From assembly GCA_033439265.1 (NCBI GenBank), contig JAVTVX010000013.1, forward strand, positions 5,668,501 through 5,732,500: a stretch of DNA of 64,000 nucleotides, given 5' to 3'. Of the stretch, positions 27,891 through 40,678 are shown piece after piece; the first letter of the stretch is position 1; every line of letters starts with the position of its first letter. Source of the stretch: Dillenia suffruticosa (Eukaryota > Streptophyta > Magnoliopsida > Dilleniales > Dilleniaceae). Below the pieces are notes generated by a model. It had not been told where the DNA came from. It did not search any database and saw only the letters and a list, made by a program, of their open reading frames with translations. Made by a program: the position numbers and the translations under genes.

Positions 27891-29750
27891 AGGGCAGAAA
27901 GCCAATTGTCTTTTTAAGATTTTCCACTTTTACGATGAGCGCTTATAAAGAAACCCTAAATATCACATTGACTGCGATTGACGGGAAGAGGGACACTAGT
28001 GGTCGAAGAAATTGTTGGGAACTTGTGAAGACAAGACCTACGATTTGTTCCATTATGCTAATTTCAAGGAGTGGGGGCCTCGAAAGAAAACTTTAGTTAA
28101 CTGGGGGCATCGGACGCATTTTCAAACTGGGCTTCTTGAATTTCTTTCTTCCACAAATGGGACGCTAACTCTGCTTTTCTAGCAGGCAAAGTGTAAAAGG
28201 ATCAAAGAGAATCATTGGGTAAATAGCAAGTTAATAGGACAAAGTGGGCTCTCTCTCTCTCTCTCTCTATCTTGCAGGGCAACAAAACAGGTGGTGGGTA
28301 TTGAATTAGTAAAAGCTTTTCCCAATATCCATCCAATTTTTTTTATCCTGTTTTAGACATCATCCGTTATCTGAGTTTTTATCTTAACTAATTAGGATTG
28401 ACCGTTTCAATGATTTTTTTTAAAAATCGGGTTTCTCAACAGAAAACGCTCCATATACATGAGGGTTCGATATTCCTGACGTAAGTCAAACTTAGATATG
28501 TTTAAAAATACTCAACCCTACGTCCAGTTGAGCCAACCTATATTAATGTATCCATCCAATTTAAAACATCTATTAAAATAGAATTTTCTCTCTCTTGGCT
28601 TGGCTGGTTGGTTGCTGGTTGGTTACTCTTTATCCTCCATATAATTTTGATCAACGTGAAACCTTGAAGGTGAATCCAATCATCTCCATGACGGGACTGC
28701 AAATTATAGCGTCCACAGTAGTTTATGTCGACACTTGAAAATTTGAATTAGGACATGTCTCACTTATTGATGTTATAACACCAATAAAAATTCCATTTTA
28801 AAAAATAGTATTAAAATAAACTAGTACTTATTATTTTTTTTTACCATAATGTTTATTTATATAATGATAATTTTAATTTTTTTTTATAAATACATTAACT
28901 TTTACTCATAAAATTTTATACTTTTAACTAAATATTCGTACATTCATTATAAAATATTATATATAAAATAAAATAAAACAAATACATTTCAAAGAAAATT
29001 AAAATCTTTCAAACACTACCAAACTTTGATTTGGTATCAAAGTGACATTCCTCCGAATGCCTTGATCCGAAAATCCTTGATCTTTCAATTCTTATATATA
29101 TATAATTGCCACATCCATATTGAATATTTTTAGTAATTAGATTTTTTTTTTTTTAAAGTCTCACTCTCATTCCCTTTAAACAGCTGATTTGAATTTGCAC
29201 ACCAGTGCAAAAAATGATGATATTAGTTAAGTAAACATTTAAAAATTTATAATCAATTTTAATTTTAAATAGAAATAATTTAAAAATTTTCATGTAATTC
29301 GGTATTAGATTGCATCAATAATTGTTAAGTATGGTCCAAATATCAACAACAAAACAAAAATAATCCTACATAGAATTAAAAGACCATTAATCCTAATTAT
29401 CAATATGTTTATGTGTAGTGCCTTTATATTAGCACACTTAATCAAAATAATTTATTGTTAACTCCGAATTAAAAAATAATTATAGTTTTAATACCCAAAA
29501 TTAATATTTATCTCAAAACATTTTTAATTTGCTTTTACTTTTATTTTGTCCACATTAGTCCTATTTCAATATGAATTTAATAAAAAATTATTGAGTTAAT
29601 ATTTTTATCTATTCTCATGCAAAATTCATAATTTTAATTGTTTTTGGTAATGGCCTATTTGATTTTAATTTTAATTTAATTCTAAATTGTATTTTTACTG
29701 TCATAAACTGTGTTATTAGTATTATTACTTTTGCATAACACCATTCATAA
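27186..29750. other. CFIm25 3' UTR and AT-rich intergenic DNA
   Basis: The first few hundred bases are probably 3' UTR. The remainder is AT-rich with CT tracts at 27846-27888 and about 28250-28270. No coding gene or transposon end was recognised. Confidence 0.55.
27846..27888 (+). repeat. (CT)n microsatellite
   Basis: About 21 CT units in intergenic DNA downstream of the CFIm25 gene. Confidence 0.95.
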
Positions 29751-31173
29751 TTATCTTATTATTTTTTTTGAAGCTTTTCATCCAAACGGTCAGTTCTCTC
29801 GGTTTCCATTTCTACTCCTCTCCGCGCCTCTGATTTCAATTCTCTCTGTCCCTTTCATCCCAAACGGTCGCTTCTCTGTTTCTATTGAATGCCTCTCCAC
29901 CTCCCTGACTTCAATTCTCTCCCTATGCTCTCTGTCTCCCCAATTGAACTCCTGGTTAGGGTTACGTTTCGGGCTGTTCTCTAATTCATTCGTTTGGTTT
30001 CTGTGCTTCTTGCTATTCTATCTAACTCTCACGAATCCTTTCTTGGCTGGTTAGAGTTTTGAAGCAAGCAGTAAAAAGATCCATTTGATCAAGGTTCATT
30101 TCTTCTCCTCAACTGAAGGATTAGGTTTAGGTTGTTTGTCTTCTTTGTTTTTGAGCTTCTTGGTCTGTTTTCTAACGTTCTTGATTTTTTTGGGAGGTTC
30201 GAATAGGGTTTGAAAATAAGCAAGTGGAAGGTCTGGTTCTTGGACGGGAAAGATGGATTCAGTGAAGAAAAGATTCTGAGTTTGTTTCTTCTAGGGTTAG
30301 GGTTGTTTTTCCTGTATTTCTTGATCTGTTTTCTTACATTCTTAAGATGTTGCTATTTCAGAATAAATGGCCGCCCATGGCCATGAATACCTTCTTTTTG
30401 GAGGGTTTGAAAACCCAGTACATGTAAAGGTTTTTGAGAGAAATCACTAGTTGATCGATGTGTTCCCATGAATTGTTTATATGAATAGCTTGTTTCTTCA
30501 CTGTTAGGATTGGATCTATCTTGATCAAGGTTCGTTTCTTCTCCTCAAGTACAGTTGTTTCTCTTCTTTGATTTTTTTTTGAGGTTCTTGGTCTGTTTTC
30601 TAACATTCTTGAATTCTTTTTTTTTTTTTGGTTTGGGGGTTCGATTAGGGTTTGAAAATAAGCAAGTGGAAGGCATGGTTCTTGGGGGGAAAGATGGATC
30701 CAATGAAGAAAAGATTCTGTGGTTTGTCTCTTCTAGGGTTAGGGCTGTTTGAATACCTTCTTGTTGGAGGGTTTGAAACCCCAGATGCATGTAAAGGTTT
30801 TTGAGAGAAATCACTTGTTGATCTATGTGTGTCCCACGAATTGTTTATATGCATAGATTGTTTCTTCACGATTAAGATTGGCTTGATGCATTTATTTCCA
30901 GAGATATCATTAGCTTGAACCAGAATTAAGGTCTAATTTATCTGCGGAACCTCCAGTTAATATACGCATTTCTCTTCAATCCCTTATTTATTAGTCTTAA
31001 ATTTTAATAGTAACATGTTTTGGAGTTATTAATCTGAATAGTTGTCTCTTCACTGTCCAATATTTGGGAGTGATGTTATTACCATAAGAAATGGACACTC
31101 TAGGTAATATAATTGTATTTTCTAGTTTACTTAGAATTGTGCATATCAGCCTTAAAAGTTATGCATTATCCTC

Positions 31174-31411
31174 AACTATAGTATTTACGTCGGAGTAAAT
31201 ATTCATAGGAAATTGTATTGTTGGTGTATGGTTTGTTGTATAAATAGACGTGTGTTGAGTGCTAGCCATTCAAGCCAACTTTTCACTAATCTCTCAAGCA
31301 CCCTTTCACCATGTAGCCGCTCTCTCAAAAACCAATTGATTAAATATCATAATGTAGCACTCAAGTCAACTGAGTCACAATAAGAATATTGTTTCTCCTC
31401 CTACATTGTGC
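31174..31411 (+). repeat. 5'-truncated LTR of the TRIM-like element family
   Basis: It matches the 3' LTR at about 47105-47391, including TGTATAAATAG (TATA box, about 31237), CACCCTTTCACCATGTA and GTTTCTCCTCCT near the end. The first 80-90 bp of the LTR are missing. Sequence after it (31412-about 31625) matches 47392-about 47590, and sequence before it (about 30860-31173) matches about 42180-42467, so it lies in a duplicated locus. Confidence 0.75.
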
Positions 31412-31625
31412 TATATATTCTTCCTTTCTACATGTATAACCCCGGTTTTTTTTTAATATATATATTTAAATCCACCTTGTTATTGTTCTAGATATAGAGT
31501 AATTATCTTTTTTTTTTCTTCATTATCTTTCTTCATGATGTCATTGGTGTTTAATGCTCTTTCCCTTGCTTGGTATATTATATGACCAGTTTGTTGGGTT
31601 TTGGCGCATTTGATTTCACTTCTTT

Positions 31626-33100
31626 CTTTCTTTTCCAAATTGGGAAAATTGTTTTTATTTAACCATTATCAAGTATTTTACTTACTTCTAAAATGGTTGA
31701 AATTGGAATTCAATTGAACTTCTCTATTTGAAACAACCTTTAAAACCAATGAGTTCAATTATGAAATCACTCTTGTAGAAAGTTTGTGGCAAATATTGTG
31801 CACTATATGTTTTATATTCATGCTGTGCTCCATCTCTTGTGAACGCTTCTAAATAAGTGATCAGGGATTGCTGGGCATGTGGTATCTGGTTGGTAACTTG
31901 CTCTTCTTATTAGTTGCTTATGCTATTCTCACAGATGATGGTCATTACTAATCTTCTACAACTCTGTGCTTTGAGTATTGTATATGGGTTGAGTCACAAT
32001 TTGGACTTTGATGTAAAGCAGGATACAACCGATATGTACCACTCGGCACCGACTTCATGTCATAATTTGGTTATATAAAGGAAAAGAGCATAATAACAGT
32101 GATGCATGGGTTTGTAATATTGAATCCTCGCTTTGTGGTATTGAAGTGACACTGCTCTTGATTTTTTCCCTTCCTTTCCTTCCTATTGTTCCTTAAGTCA
32201 TAGATATTATAATTTTAATCATCACTTGTATATTGTGCCTTTGTTTTGAGTACAACTTGTATCTTCTATGCTTGGAAATTTGACTGATATGGTATTTGGA
32301 ATTGACTAATTGTAAGGGTTGGTGTGGCCTAACTTGCTTGAGAAAGCACAACCAATCTGGAAGTTTTCTCTCTTGGAAAGGTCAGTTGAGATGCAAAAAT
32401 TATTCACTTCACAATTTGTAATTGCTATATAAACTCTCTTTAGTCTGTGGACTTACTTTTGCTTCTGTGAACATAAAGCAAAACGGAGGAAGCCAAAAAC
32501 TTGTCTTTTGTAGCTTAGCACGACTTATTCTGAAATGATCTACGGTTTTATGTTGCTGCTTCTATATATTTCTTAGGAGGTGATTTTCTAGATTATCAAG
32601 GTACCATGTATTTCCTTCACTTCTTTTGTGTTTTCAGGAGAAAAGGTTAACCATGTCTCCTGAAGCAGGCCACTTACTCTTCACATGTTAAAAAGTTTGC
32701 CTACTCTAACAGATTTTCTTCTGTCTGGTAAAAAGATTCTTTTTCTTGGTTCTTTTGGTGGAATAAATACATGAGATGTTTGATATTGCTCTTCTTGTGA
32801 TAACACAGGTTGTTTAAGACATATAATTAGAGATGTAAATCTTTGGACAGCTTGTTATTAATGTGGCAATGTCTTTTGTTGAACCTTTATTAGTGATTAA
32901 TCATCTTCTTGCTGATTAGGGTATTCACTCATTTGGTATCTATGTAAATCTCCCTCTCCCCCTCCCCCTCCCCCTCCTTGCATAGCTTTAGGGTATTCAC
33001 TCATTTGGTATCTATGTAAATCTCCCTCTCTCTCTCTCTCTCTCTTTCCCCCTCCCCTCCCCCTCCTGCATAGCTTTAATATTTAATAAACGAACTCAAT
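31626..33100. other. Non-coding stretch inside the array region
   Basis: AT-rich DNA without array landmarks, ORFs of note or transposon ends. It may be the part of the duplicated locus that lies beyond the copy preserved at 47.6 kb. Confidence 0.45.
32918..33079 (+). repeat. 72-90 bp tandem duplication with C-rich minisatellite
   Basis: GGGTATTCACTCATTTGGTATC...TGCATAGCTTTA occurs twice in a row (about 32918-32991 and 32992-33079). Each copy holds a (CCCCCT)n or mixed CT/CCCCT core. On the minus strand the first core has four runs of five G (about 32951-32977). Confidence 0.75.
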
Positions 33101-34677
33101 TCTTTTATCTCTCCCCTTAGAGTTATGATTCGGGTTATTCACTCATTTGGTATCTATGTTTCTTGGCTGATTAGGGTATTGAAATAAGGTGGTAAAAATA
33201 TCCATTTGATTAGGAGAAGCTTCAAATATTTTGATCAAGGTTCGTTTCTTTTCCTCATGCAACTGTTCAGATTCATGTTGTTTCTATTCTTTGCCTTTTG
33301 AGTTTCATGGTCTGTTTTCTAACATTCTTGAATTTTCTTTTCTTTGGGGGAGTGGTTCAATCAAGTGGAAGCTCTTCTTGTCACTTCTAAGGTTGGGGTT
33401 CTTTCTCCTGTGTTTCTTGATCTAATTCTTTCATCTCTCCTGCAACGTTTATAACCTCTTGGCTAGGGTTACTATTCAGGCTGTTGTTTGGCTGCAAACA
33501 TTTTGATTGAGGTTCTTTTCGTCTAAGGATCAAGTTTAAGTTGTTTCTATTATGTGATTTTTGAGTTTCTTGGTTTGTTTTCTAACATTCTTGATTTTTT
33601 TGGAGGGTTCGATCGGGGTTTTAAAATAAGCAAGAGGAAGGTTTGGTCCTAAGAACATAAAGAAAAGATTATGTGGCTTGTCTATTCTAAGGTTACAATT
33701 CTGGTGGTTTCTTATTTATCATTTGGTTTTTATGCTTCTTTTTCTTCTTTCTAACTCTCACAAAATCTTTCTTGGTTGGTAAATGTTCTGAAATAAGGTG
33801 GTAAAAAGATCCACCAAACCGAGAGAAGCTTCAAATATTTTGATCAAGGTTCGGTTGCTTGGACTGAAATGATGGATTCACTGAAGAAAGGATTCCGAGG
33901 TTTGTCACTCTCTCCAACATAGCTATAATGTTTCATAATTGAATTTAATTCTTTTATCTCTCCCCCAACGTTTTTATCCTCTTGGTTAGGGTCACAATTT
34001 AGGTTGGTTTCTTATTCACTTGTTTGGCTTCAGACTTTTGGATCAAGGTTCGTTTAAGGATCAGGTTTTGGTTGTTTCTATTCATTGATTTTTGAGTTCT
34101 TTGGTTTGTTTTCTAACATTTTTGATTTTTTTTTGAGGCTTCGATTGGGGTTTTAAAATAAGCAAGTGGAAGTTTTGTTTCTTAGACTAGAAATATGGAT
34201 TAAAGGAAGAAAATATTTTGAGGTTTGTTTCTTCTTGGGTTTGGATTCCTTTTCCTACGTTTCTTGATCTATCTTATTAGATTATGAGGTTTCTCTAACA
34301 TAGCCATGATCTTTGATAATTGAATTCAAATCTTTTATATCCTATCTCTCGCGAATGATTTTAAACTCCTGGCTAGGGTTACAATTCAGGCCGGTTTCTT
34401 ATTCATTCATTTGGTTTCTAAATTTCTTATTCTCCTTTCTATCATACAATTATTAATATTTCAAAACTGAATTCAATTCTTTACTCTCTCCCCCAACGCT
34501 GGCAACACCACCGCCAAATTTGACTATAATGACAAATAAGACTCAAAAACTTCTTCAAGTGACCTCCTTTTTGACTCTCTCACATTTCAAAATTTTGAAC
34601 CAAAAAATTAACTAAGAAACCTATTGGGTTCTCATCAACTACTAATCCTTCTTCTCCTTCATTGGTAGAGCAAGAAA

Positions 34678-34878
34678 ATGGCTTCCTCCTGCAAATTCCT
34701 CTTGACACAGCCTCTTACCTTCTGCAATGGAAGTAACCTATCTTCCAATTCATTCGGAAGAAGGGGTTCCTGCTCATTCGGGACACATGGTTCTTGTTCT
34801 ATTAAGCCAATCCCTCAATTTCGGAAAGCCCCTTTTGTCAAAGCCATTCATTCTGATATGAAGACGGAAAGCAACTAA
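34678..34878 (+). pseudogene. Transit-peptide-like ORF captured in the array (gene fragment)
   Basis: A 66-residue ORF starting MASSCKFLLTQPLTFCNGSN. It is Ser/Arg/Asn-rich with almost no acidic residues before its end, as in a chloroplast transit peptide. It is preceded by about 180 bp (34500-34677) that looks like a leader (CT-rich, GGTAGAGCAAGAAA before the ATG) and is unlike the surrounding array. The block of about 34490-34900 interrupts an array unit that resumes at about 34915. I do not recognise the protein. It could be exon 1 of a real gene whose later exons are elsewhere, or a captured gene fragment. No downstream exon was found in the window. Confidence 0.4.
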
Positions 34879-35131
34879 TTAAGCCATTCATTCTTGTTCT
34901 ACAATTTCACTTGTAGGCTTCAAACATTTTGATCAAAGTTCGTTTCTTCTCCTAATGTAAAGGATCAGGTTTAGGCTGTTTCTATTTTTTAATTTTTGAG
35001 TTTCTTGGTTTGTTTTCTAACATTTTTTGGGGTGGGAAATATGGATTAAAGGAAGAAAAGATTCTGAGGTTTTTCTTTTCTATGGTTAGGGTTCCTTTTC
35101 CTATGTTTCTTGTTCTATTTTATTACATTAT

Positions 35132-35132
35132 G

Positions 35133-35186
<54 letters not shown>
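35132..35186 (+). repeat. (CT)n microsatellite in the array
   Basis: About 27 CT units within one array unit. Shorter CT runs sit at the equivalent place in other units (35657-35683, 41144-41157, 41327-41347), so the tract is part of the unit and varies in length. Confidence 0.9.
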
Positions 35187-35189
<3 letters not shown>

Positions 35190-36075
35190 ATAGCCATAAT
35201 CAATTCAATTCTTTTATCTCCTATCTCTCGTGAACGATTTTAAACGCTTGGTTAGGGTTACAATTTGGGCCAGTTTCTTATTCATTCATTTGGTTTCCAA
35301 GTTTCTTGTTCTGCTTTCTAATTGTCATGTTATCTTTCTTGGTTGGTAAACATTTTGAAATTAGGTGTTGAAAAGATCCGGTTGATCGAGAGAATTTTCA
35401 AATATTTTGATCAATGTTCTTTTCTTCTCCTCAAGTCAAGGATCAGGTCTCAGTTGTATTCTTTGAGTTTTGAGTTTCTTTGTTTGTTTTCTAACATGGA
35501 ATATATATATATATATTTTGGGCTAGGGGTTCGATTGGGGTTTGAAAATAAGTGGGAGGTCTGGTTCTCGGACAGGGAAGATGGATTCAATGAAGAAAAG
35601 ATTTTGAGATTCGTCTCTTCTAGGGTTAGGGTTCTTTTTCCTTCGAATATGAGGTTTGTCTCTCTCTCTCTCTCTCTCTCTCTCCATCTACAGTATAGCT
35701 ACAATATTTGATAATTGAATTCAATTCTTTTATTTCTCCCCCTTAGGGTTACGATTCGGGCTAGTTTCTTATTCACTTATTTGGTTTCTGTGTTTTTTGG
35801 CTGGTTAAGGTTTTGAAATAAGGCATTAAACAGATCCATATGATCAAGATAAGTTTCAAATATTTTGATCAAGGTTCGTTTCTTTTGCTCATGTAACAGT
35901 TCAGGTTCAGGTTTCCATTATTTGATTTCTGAGTTTTTTGGTATGTTTTCTAACATTCTTGAATTTTCCTTTTTTGGGGGACGGGGTTCGATCAAGTGGA
36001 AGGTTCGGTTCATGGACGGGAATGATGGATTCATTGAAGAAAAGATTCTACGGTTCTCTTGTTTCTTGATCTATT

Positions 36076-36511
36076 TGATGAAAGTAAGACTAAAGTTGAA
36101 TGATAAAGAGACAAAACTAATAAAAAACTTAATTGTATTTCAAAGCAAGAATACATAGGTTTTGGAGTCTTTGTTCATAAGTTACAAAGAGAAGAAGACA
36201 ACAATTTATAGGAGAAGAAGAGAGAGAGAAAAGGACACAAGATGGCCCTCCAACAGCCAGAAATATAGCCGTTGGAGGGCCCTCCAGCAGCTGGCAGAAC
36301 TAGCCGTTGGAATCCTTTCCAACGGCTATTGTGCTGGCAGATGGGAAGGGCTCTTAGGCCCTTCCTTCTTGGGCTGGATGAGAGCACTTTCTTGGGCCTG
36401 ATGAGACTTCTTGGGCTGGACTGTTTCACCAAATGAGCTTAGAGAGTGGGCTGCAGGATTTGATACAAAGGCTGAGAAATTCTGGGCTTTAAGTGATTTT
36501 TATTTTCAACA
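36076..36511 (-). repeat. 3' LTR of the copia element
   Basis: This is the 3' LTR in element orientation. It is almost identical to 40678-41118; differences include small indels (an extra AC in GAGACACAAAAC and an extra CTT in the other copy). It contains three perfect hairpins (listed separately). Confidence 0.95.
36244..36365. other. Cluster of three perfect inverted repeats in the copia LTR
   Basis: The stems are: GGCCCTCCAAC (36244-36254) with 36271-36281; TAGCCGTTGGA (36301-36311) with 36318-36328 and a 6-nt loop; and GGAAGGGC (36344-36351) with 36358-36365 and a 6-nt loop. In between, 36274-36285 is a 12-bp palindrome (GGAGGGCCCTCC). The same cluster is in the other LTR at 40848-40969. 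The region is much more GC-rich than its surroundings. Confidence 0.9.
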
Positions 36512-39500
36512 CTCCTCCTCAAGTTGGGTGCGAAGATGTTGATAGTACCCAACTTGTCCAACATTTCTTGTAAGTGAGTTGCGGTTCTTCCTTTTGTGAA
36601 GATATCCGCTAGTTGATCTTTTCCTTTGACGTGAGGTGTGATAATGAGTTTCTCTTCCACTTTTTGTCGGATAAAATGACAATCAAATTCTATGTGCTTG
36701 GTACGTTCATGGAAGACTGGATTGGAGGCAATATGAATAGTGGATTGATTGTCACAATGAAGTTTGATGGGAGTTGTGACTCTGAACCCTAGTTCTTCTA
36801 CTAGGGCCTTCAACCATGCTATTTCACTAGTGCTAGCAGCCATTGCCCTGTATTCGGACTCCGCACTCGATCTAGTTACTACACTTTGTTTCTTGCTTTT
36901 CCATGCAACTAGGTTACCTCCTATGAACATGCAAAACCCGGTGGTGGATCTTCTATCTTTAGGATCACCTGCCCAATCTGCATCACAGTATCCCTCAATT
37001 TTTGAATTTTCATTTTTCTTCATCCAAATTCCTAATCCAGGGGAACCTTTGATATAGTGGAGGATTCTCTCAGCTGCTCTCCAATGACCCTTCTTTGGAG
37101 CATGCATGTATTGGCTTATCTGACTCACCGCATAGGCTATATCTGGTCTCGTGATCGTGAGGTAGATTAGCCTTCCTACAAGCCGCTGATATCTCTCGAT
37201 CTTTTCATAGGGTTCCTCATCGTCTTCTAAGGGTCCGGAGGTGGAAACTGGACTACAAGCCGGTCTAGCTCCTAGCTTTCCTGTTTCCTGCAACAAGTCA
37301 AGAGCATATTTTTTTTGGGATAGAACTAATCCATTGTGGCAATAGATTAGCTCAATTCCTAGAAAATACTTTAGTTTCCCTAAATCTTTAATTTCAAATC
37401 TAGATTTTAAGAAATTTCTAACAATATCAATGAGATGCATATCATTTCCGGTTATTATAATATCGTCTACGTAAACTAAGGCAATTACTATTTTATCATT
37501 GTTTTTTCTAATAAACAAGGATGAATCGCTATTGCATTTTGTGAAACCATAACTGAGAAGAGCAAGATTTAGTTTTGCGTACCATGCCCTTGGAGATTGC
37601 TTGAGCTCATATATTGCCTTGTGTAGCTTACATACATCTCCTTCTTGATGTTGGAAGCCTTGAGGAAGTTGCATATATACTTCTTCTTCTAAGTCTCCTT
37701 GAAGGAATGCATTTGCTACATCCATTTAGAACATATTCCATTTATAGTTGGCTGCAAGCGAAAGAAGTACTCGAACGGTGTTCATTTTAGCAACCGGTGC
37801 GAAAGTTTCCTTATAATCAACTCCATATGCTTGAGTGTATCCCTTTGCTACTAGTCTTGCCTTGTATCTTTCGATGGATCCATCACTTTTATACTTGATT
37901 TTGAACACCCATTTGCATCCCACGGCTTTTTTTCCTTTTGGTAGAGAGGTGATCTCCCAAGTACTATTCTTAGTTAGAGTTTCTAATTCTTTGTTCATTG
38001 CTTCCCTCCATCTAGGATCTTTTGAAGCTTCTTCGAATGTCTTGGGTTCAATCTCCTTGTCTATCCCATTTATGAATGTTTGATGGCTCGAAGAGACATG
38101 AGATGTAGTGTAATAATCATATATGGGATATCTTTGGTTGACCCATTCTGATGGTGGAAGCCTAAGTCTTGTTGATCTCCTAAGCTGAACTGGAGGATCA
38201 CTTGGCTCTTCTGAACTTGGCGAGGAGTTCTCATCCTCACTTGTTCTATGATCTCCCCCTGAATCAAGTGGTGAGTCTTCATCCGTATGGTTTGATCCTT
38301 CTTCCTCATTTTGAGAACTACCTTCGGCTACTTGAGGATTGATTGGGTTTTCAACTTCTTGAGTAGCATTGGGAGTCACTAGAAAATCCCAAGTGGTTGT
38401 TTGAGAGCTTTCCTTTGGAATTTCGTTTACTTCTTTTCCTGAAATGTAGAACTCATTCTCCAAAAATATCACATCTTTCGATGTGTATGTGCGGTTAGTA
38501 GAACAATCATAGCATCTATAACCTTTTTCAAATGATGCATACCCAAGAAATACACACTTTTTTCCTCTATGTTCTAATTTGTTTCTTAAATGTGTAGGAA
38601 TGTGAACATAGCATATGCAACCAAATGTTCTAAGGTGAGAAAGTTTTGGTTTTCTTCCTAAAAGAAGTTCTAAGGGAGATAGGCCTTTCAAAACATCAGA
38701 TGGCATGAGATTTATAACATGTACCGCGGTTTTAACCGCATCGCACCAAAATTTCTTAGGTGTGTTTGCATAAAATATCATAGCTCTAGCAATTTCTAGT
38801 ATGTGCCTATTCTTACGTTCGGCTACTCCATTTCGTTGAGGTGTGTAGACACATGATAGTTGGTGTATAATGTCATTATCCTTGAGATAGTCTTCAAAAT
38901 TGTGGCTTGTGAATTCACCACCATGGTCGGATCTTAGGATTTTTATGTTGGTATTATATAGTTTAGTCACATATTTCACATAACTCTTGAGAGCTTCAAG
39001 AGCTTGATCTTTGGTGTTTAAAAGATACACCTATGTATACCTAGTTTTATGATCAATGAATGTGATAAAATATTTATATCCTAAATGAGGAATAATGGGA
39101 GAGGTCCAAACATCGGAATGAATCAAATCAAACGCATTTTCATATATTGTTTTGGAAATATGATACACAGTTCGGGTTTCTTTGGCTAAAATACAAGCTT
39201 TACAATGTCTGTTCTCATAATTTAAGTTTGGGAATAGACGTTTTAAAGCTTGGTCACTAGGATGTCCCAATTGCCCATGCCAAAGAGATGAATCTTTCTT
39301 GATATGAGCCAAAAATGCATGTTGTTCTTTGTCCAAAAAGTAGAGGCCTCCTCTTCTAGAACCCTTGCCAATCAATTGATTCGACTTGAGGTCCTGAAAG
39401 GAAACCGAGTTTGGGTCAAAGATAACTCTACATTCTTGATCCTTAGTGATTTTACTTATAGACAATAGATTTGAAGTAAGCTTGGGAACATATAAAGCAT

Positions 39501-40678
39501 TTGTTGATTTTTCAAAAATATCAATTTTCCCAACTTGGCTTACTTTCAAATCTTACCCATTAGCAACCCGTACTATCTTATGGTTAGAGAGGTTTTTAAA
39601 ACTCTTAATTTTTGACTTATCTCTAACCATATGATAGTCGGTACCCGAATCAATAAGAAATTCTTCTGAATGTAAATTAGTAAGAGGTTTTTGAATTATA
39701 CCTTCAAGAGGAGAGATTTGTTGAAGCCTTTTTGTGACACTTTCAAGAGTGGTTTTGAGGGTTGCAAGCTCGGTCATAGTGGAATTTTGAATCGTTGCTT
39801 GTTGGGCATTGGCTTGTGCTCCAAAAGTTGAGCTTCCTTGTTGATCCTTTGACTTGAAGCTCTTTGGCCTTAAATGAGGATGTAAGAACCAGCATTTGTC
39901 CTTTGTGTGTCCTCTTTTTTTTGCAATGAGAACATACCTCCTTTTTGAGGTTCTTGGCTGCCGTGAAGTCTTGGGTGACCATGAAGCCGTGAGCTTCCAT
40001 TTTAAGCTTAGAGCCTTCCTCGATTCTCATGCTTACTTCAGCTCTTTGGATCATATTTTGCACTTCTCCTAATGTAGGAAACTCCTTCATTCGAAGGATT
40101 TCTTGTCGAAGATGGGTGAAGGAATCGTCCAACCCCATTAGAAGAGCAAAAATCTTGTCCTCCTCTCTCCTTTTTTGGATGACTTTAAGATCGATGGGAT
40201 CCGGCCGAAAAGTCATCAACTCGTTCCATAAATCGGCGAGTTCTCCGAAGTATTGTGGAAGAGACTTTCCTTCCTTCTTAATATTTGCAATTTGCTTCTT
40301 CAATTCAAAGATTCTTTCAAGGTTGGACTCTTGACCATATAGAGAGAACATTGTGTCCCATACCATTTTGGCATTAGGAGCACATGTCACCATGGCTTTG
40401 TGAGTCTCATCCAAGGAGTTTAGCAAGATGATGAATACATGATCATCTCTTTTCTTCTATTCTCTATATGATGGATTGCTTTCATCAAGAGGATCGTCAA
40501 GAATGAAACCCTCCAAATTTTGAAGATTGAGAGCTCTCTTCATAATACTCACCCATTGATAGTAGTTTTCCCCTTTCAATTGAATGGAGGATAAGCTTTG
40601 AATTTGGGTGAAGTTTATGGGAGGAAGAGGGTCACCCAACCTTGAAGAGGATGAGATCGTTTGTTGCTCTGATACCAT
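36439..40678 (-). pseudogene. Copia gag-pol polyprotein, broken by stops and a frameshift
   Basis: The frame starts with ATG at 40678 overlapping the PBS (MVSEQQ). Gag runs to about 39900 with a CCHC-like knuckle (CSHCKK) at about 39930, where a frameshift occurs. Protease has FLIDSGTDYHM (about 39640). Integrase has the H...H...CKAC zinc region (about 39280-39190), then HSDVW and LRSDHGGEF...NGVAERKNR of the DDE core (about 39090-38810). RT has KARLVAKGYTQ and VYVDDIIITGND (about 37460). RNase H has CDADWAGD, SSAESEYRA and HCDNQST (about 36970-36740). In-frame stops are near 40457 (TAG), 39551 (TAA), 39031 (TAG, normally a Trp codon here) and 37726 (TAA). The RT-RNase H part (37725-36439) is still open for 428 codons. 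No intact polyprotein can be made. Confidence 0.95.

Noticed and set aside
29710..30054. 114-codon ORF at the start of the array
   Set aside because: Ser/Leu/Phe-rich translation of pyrimidine-rich leader-like DNA. No domain, and frames are not kept in other units.
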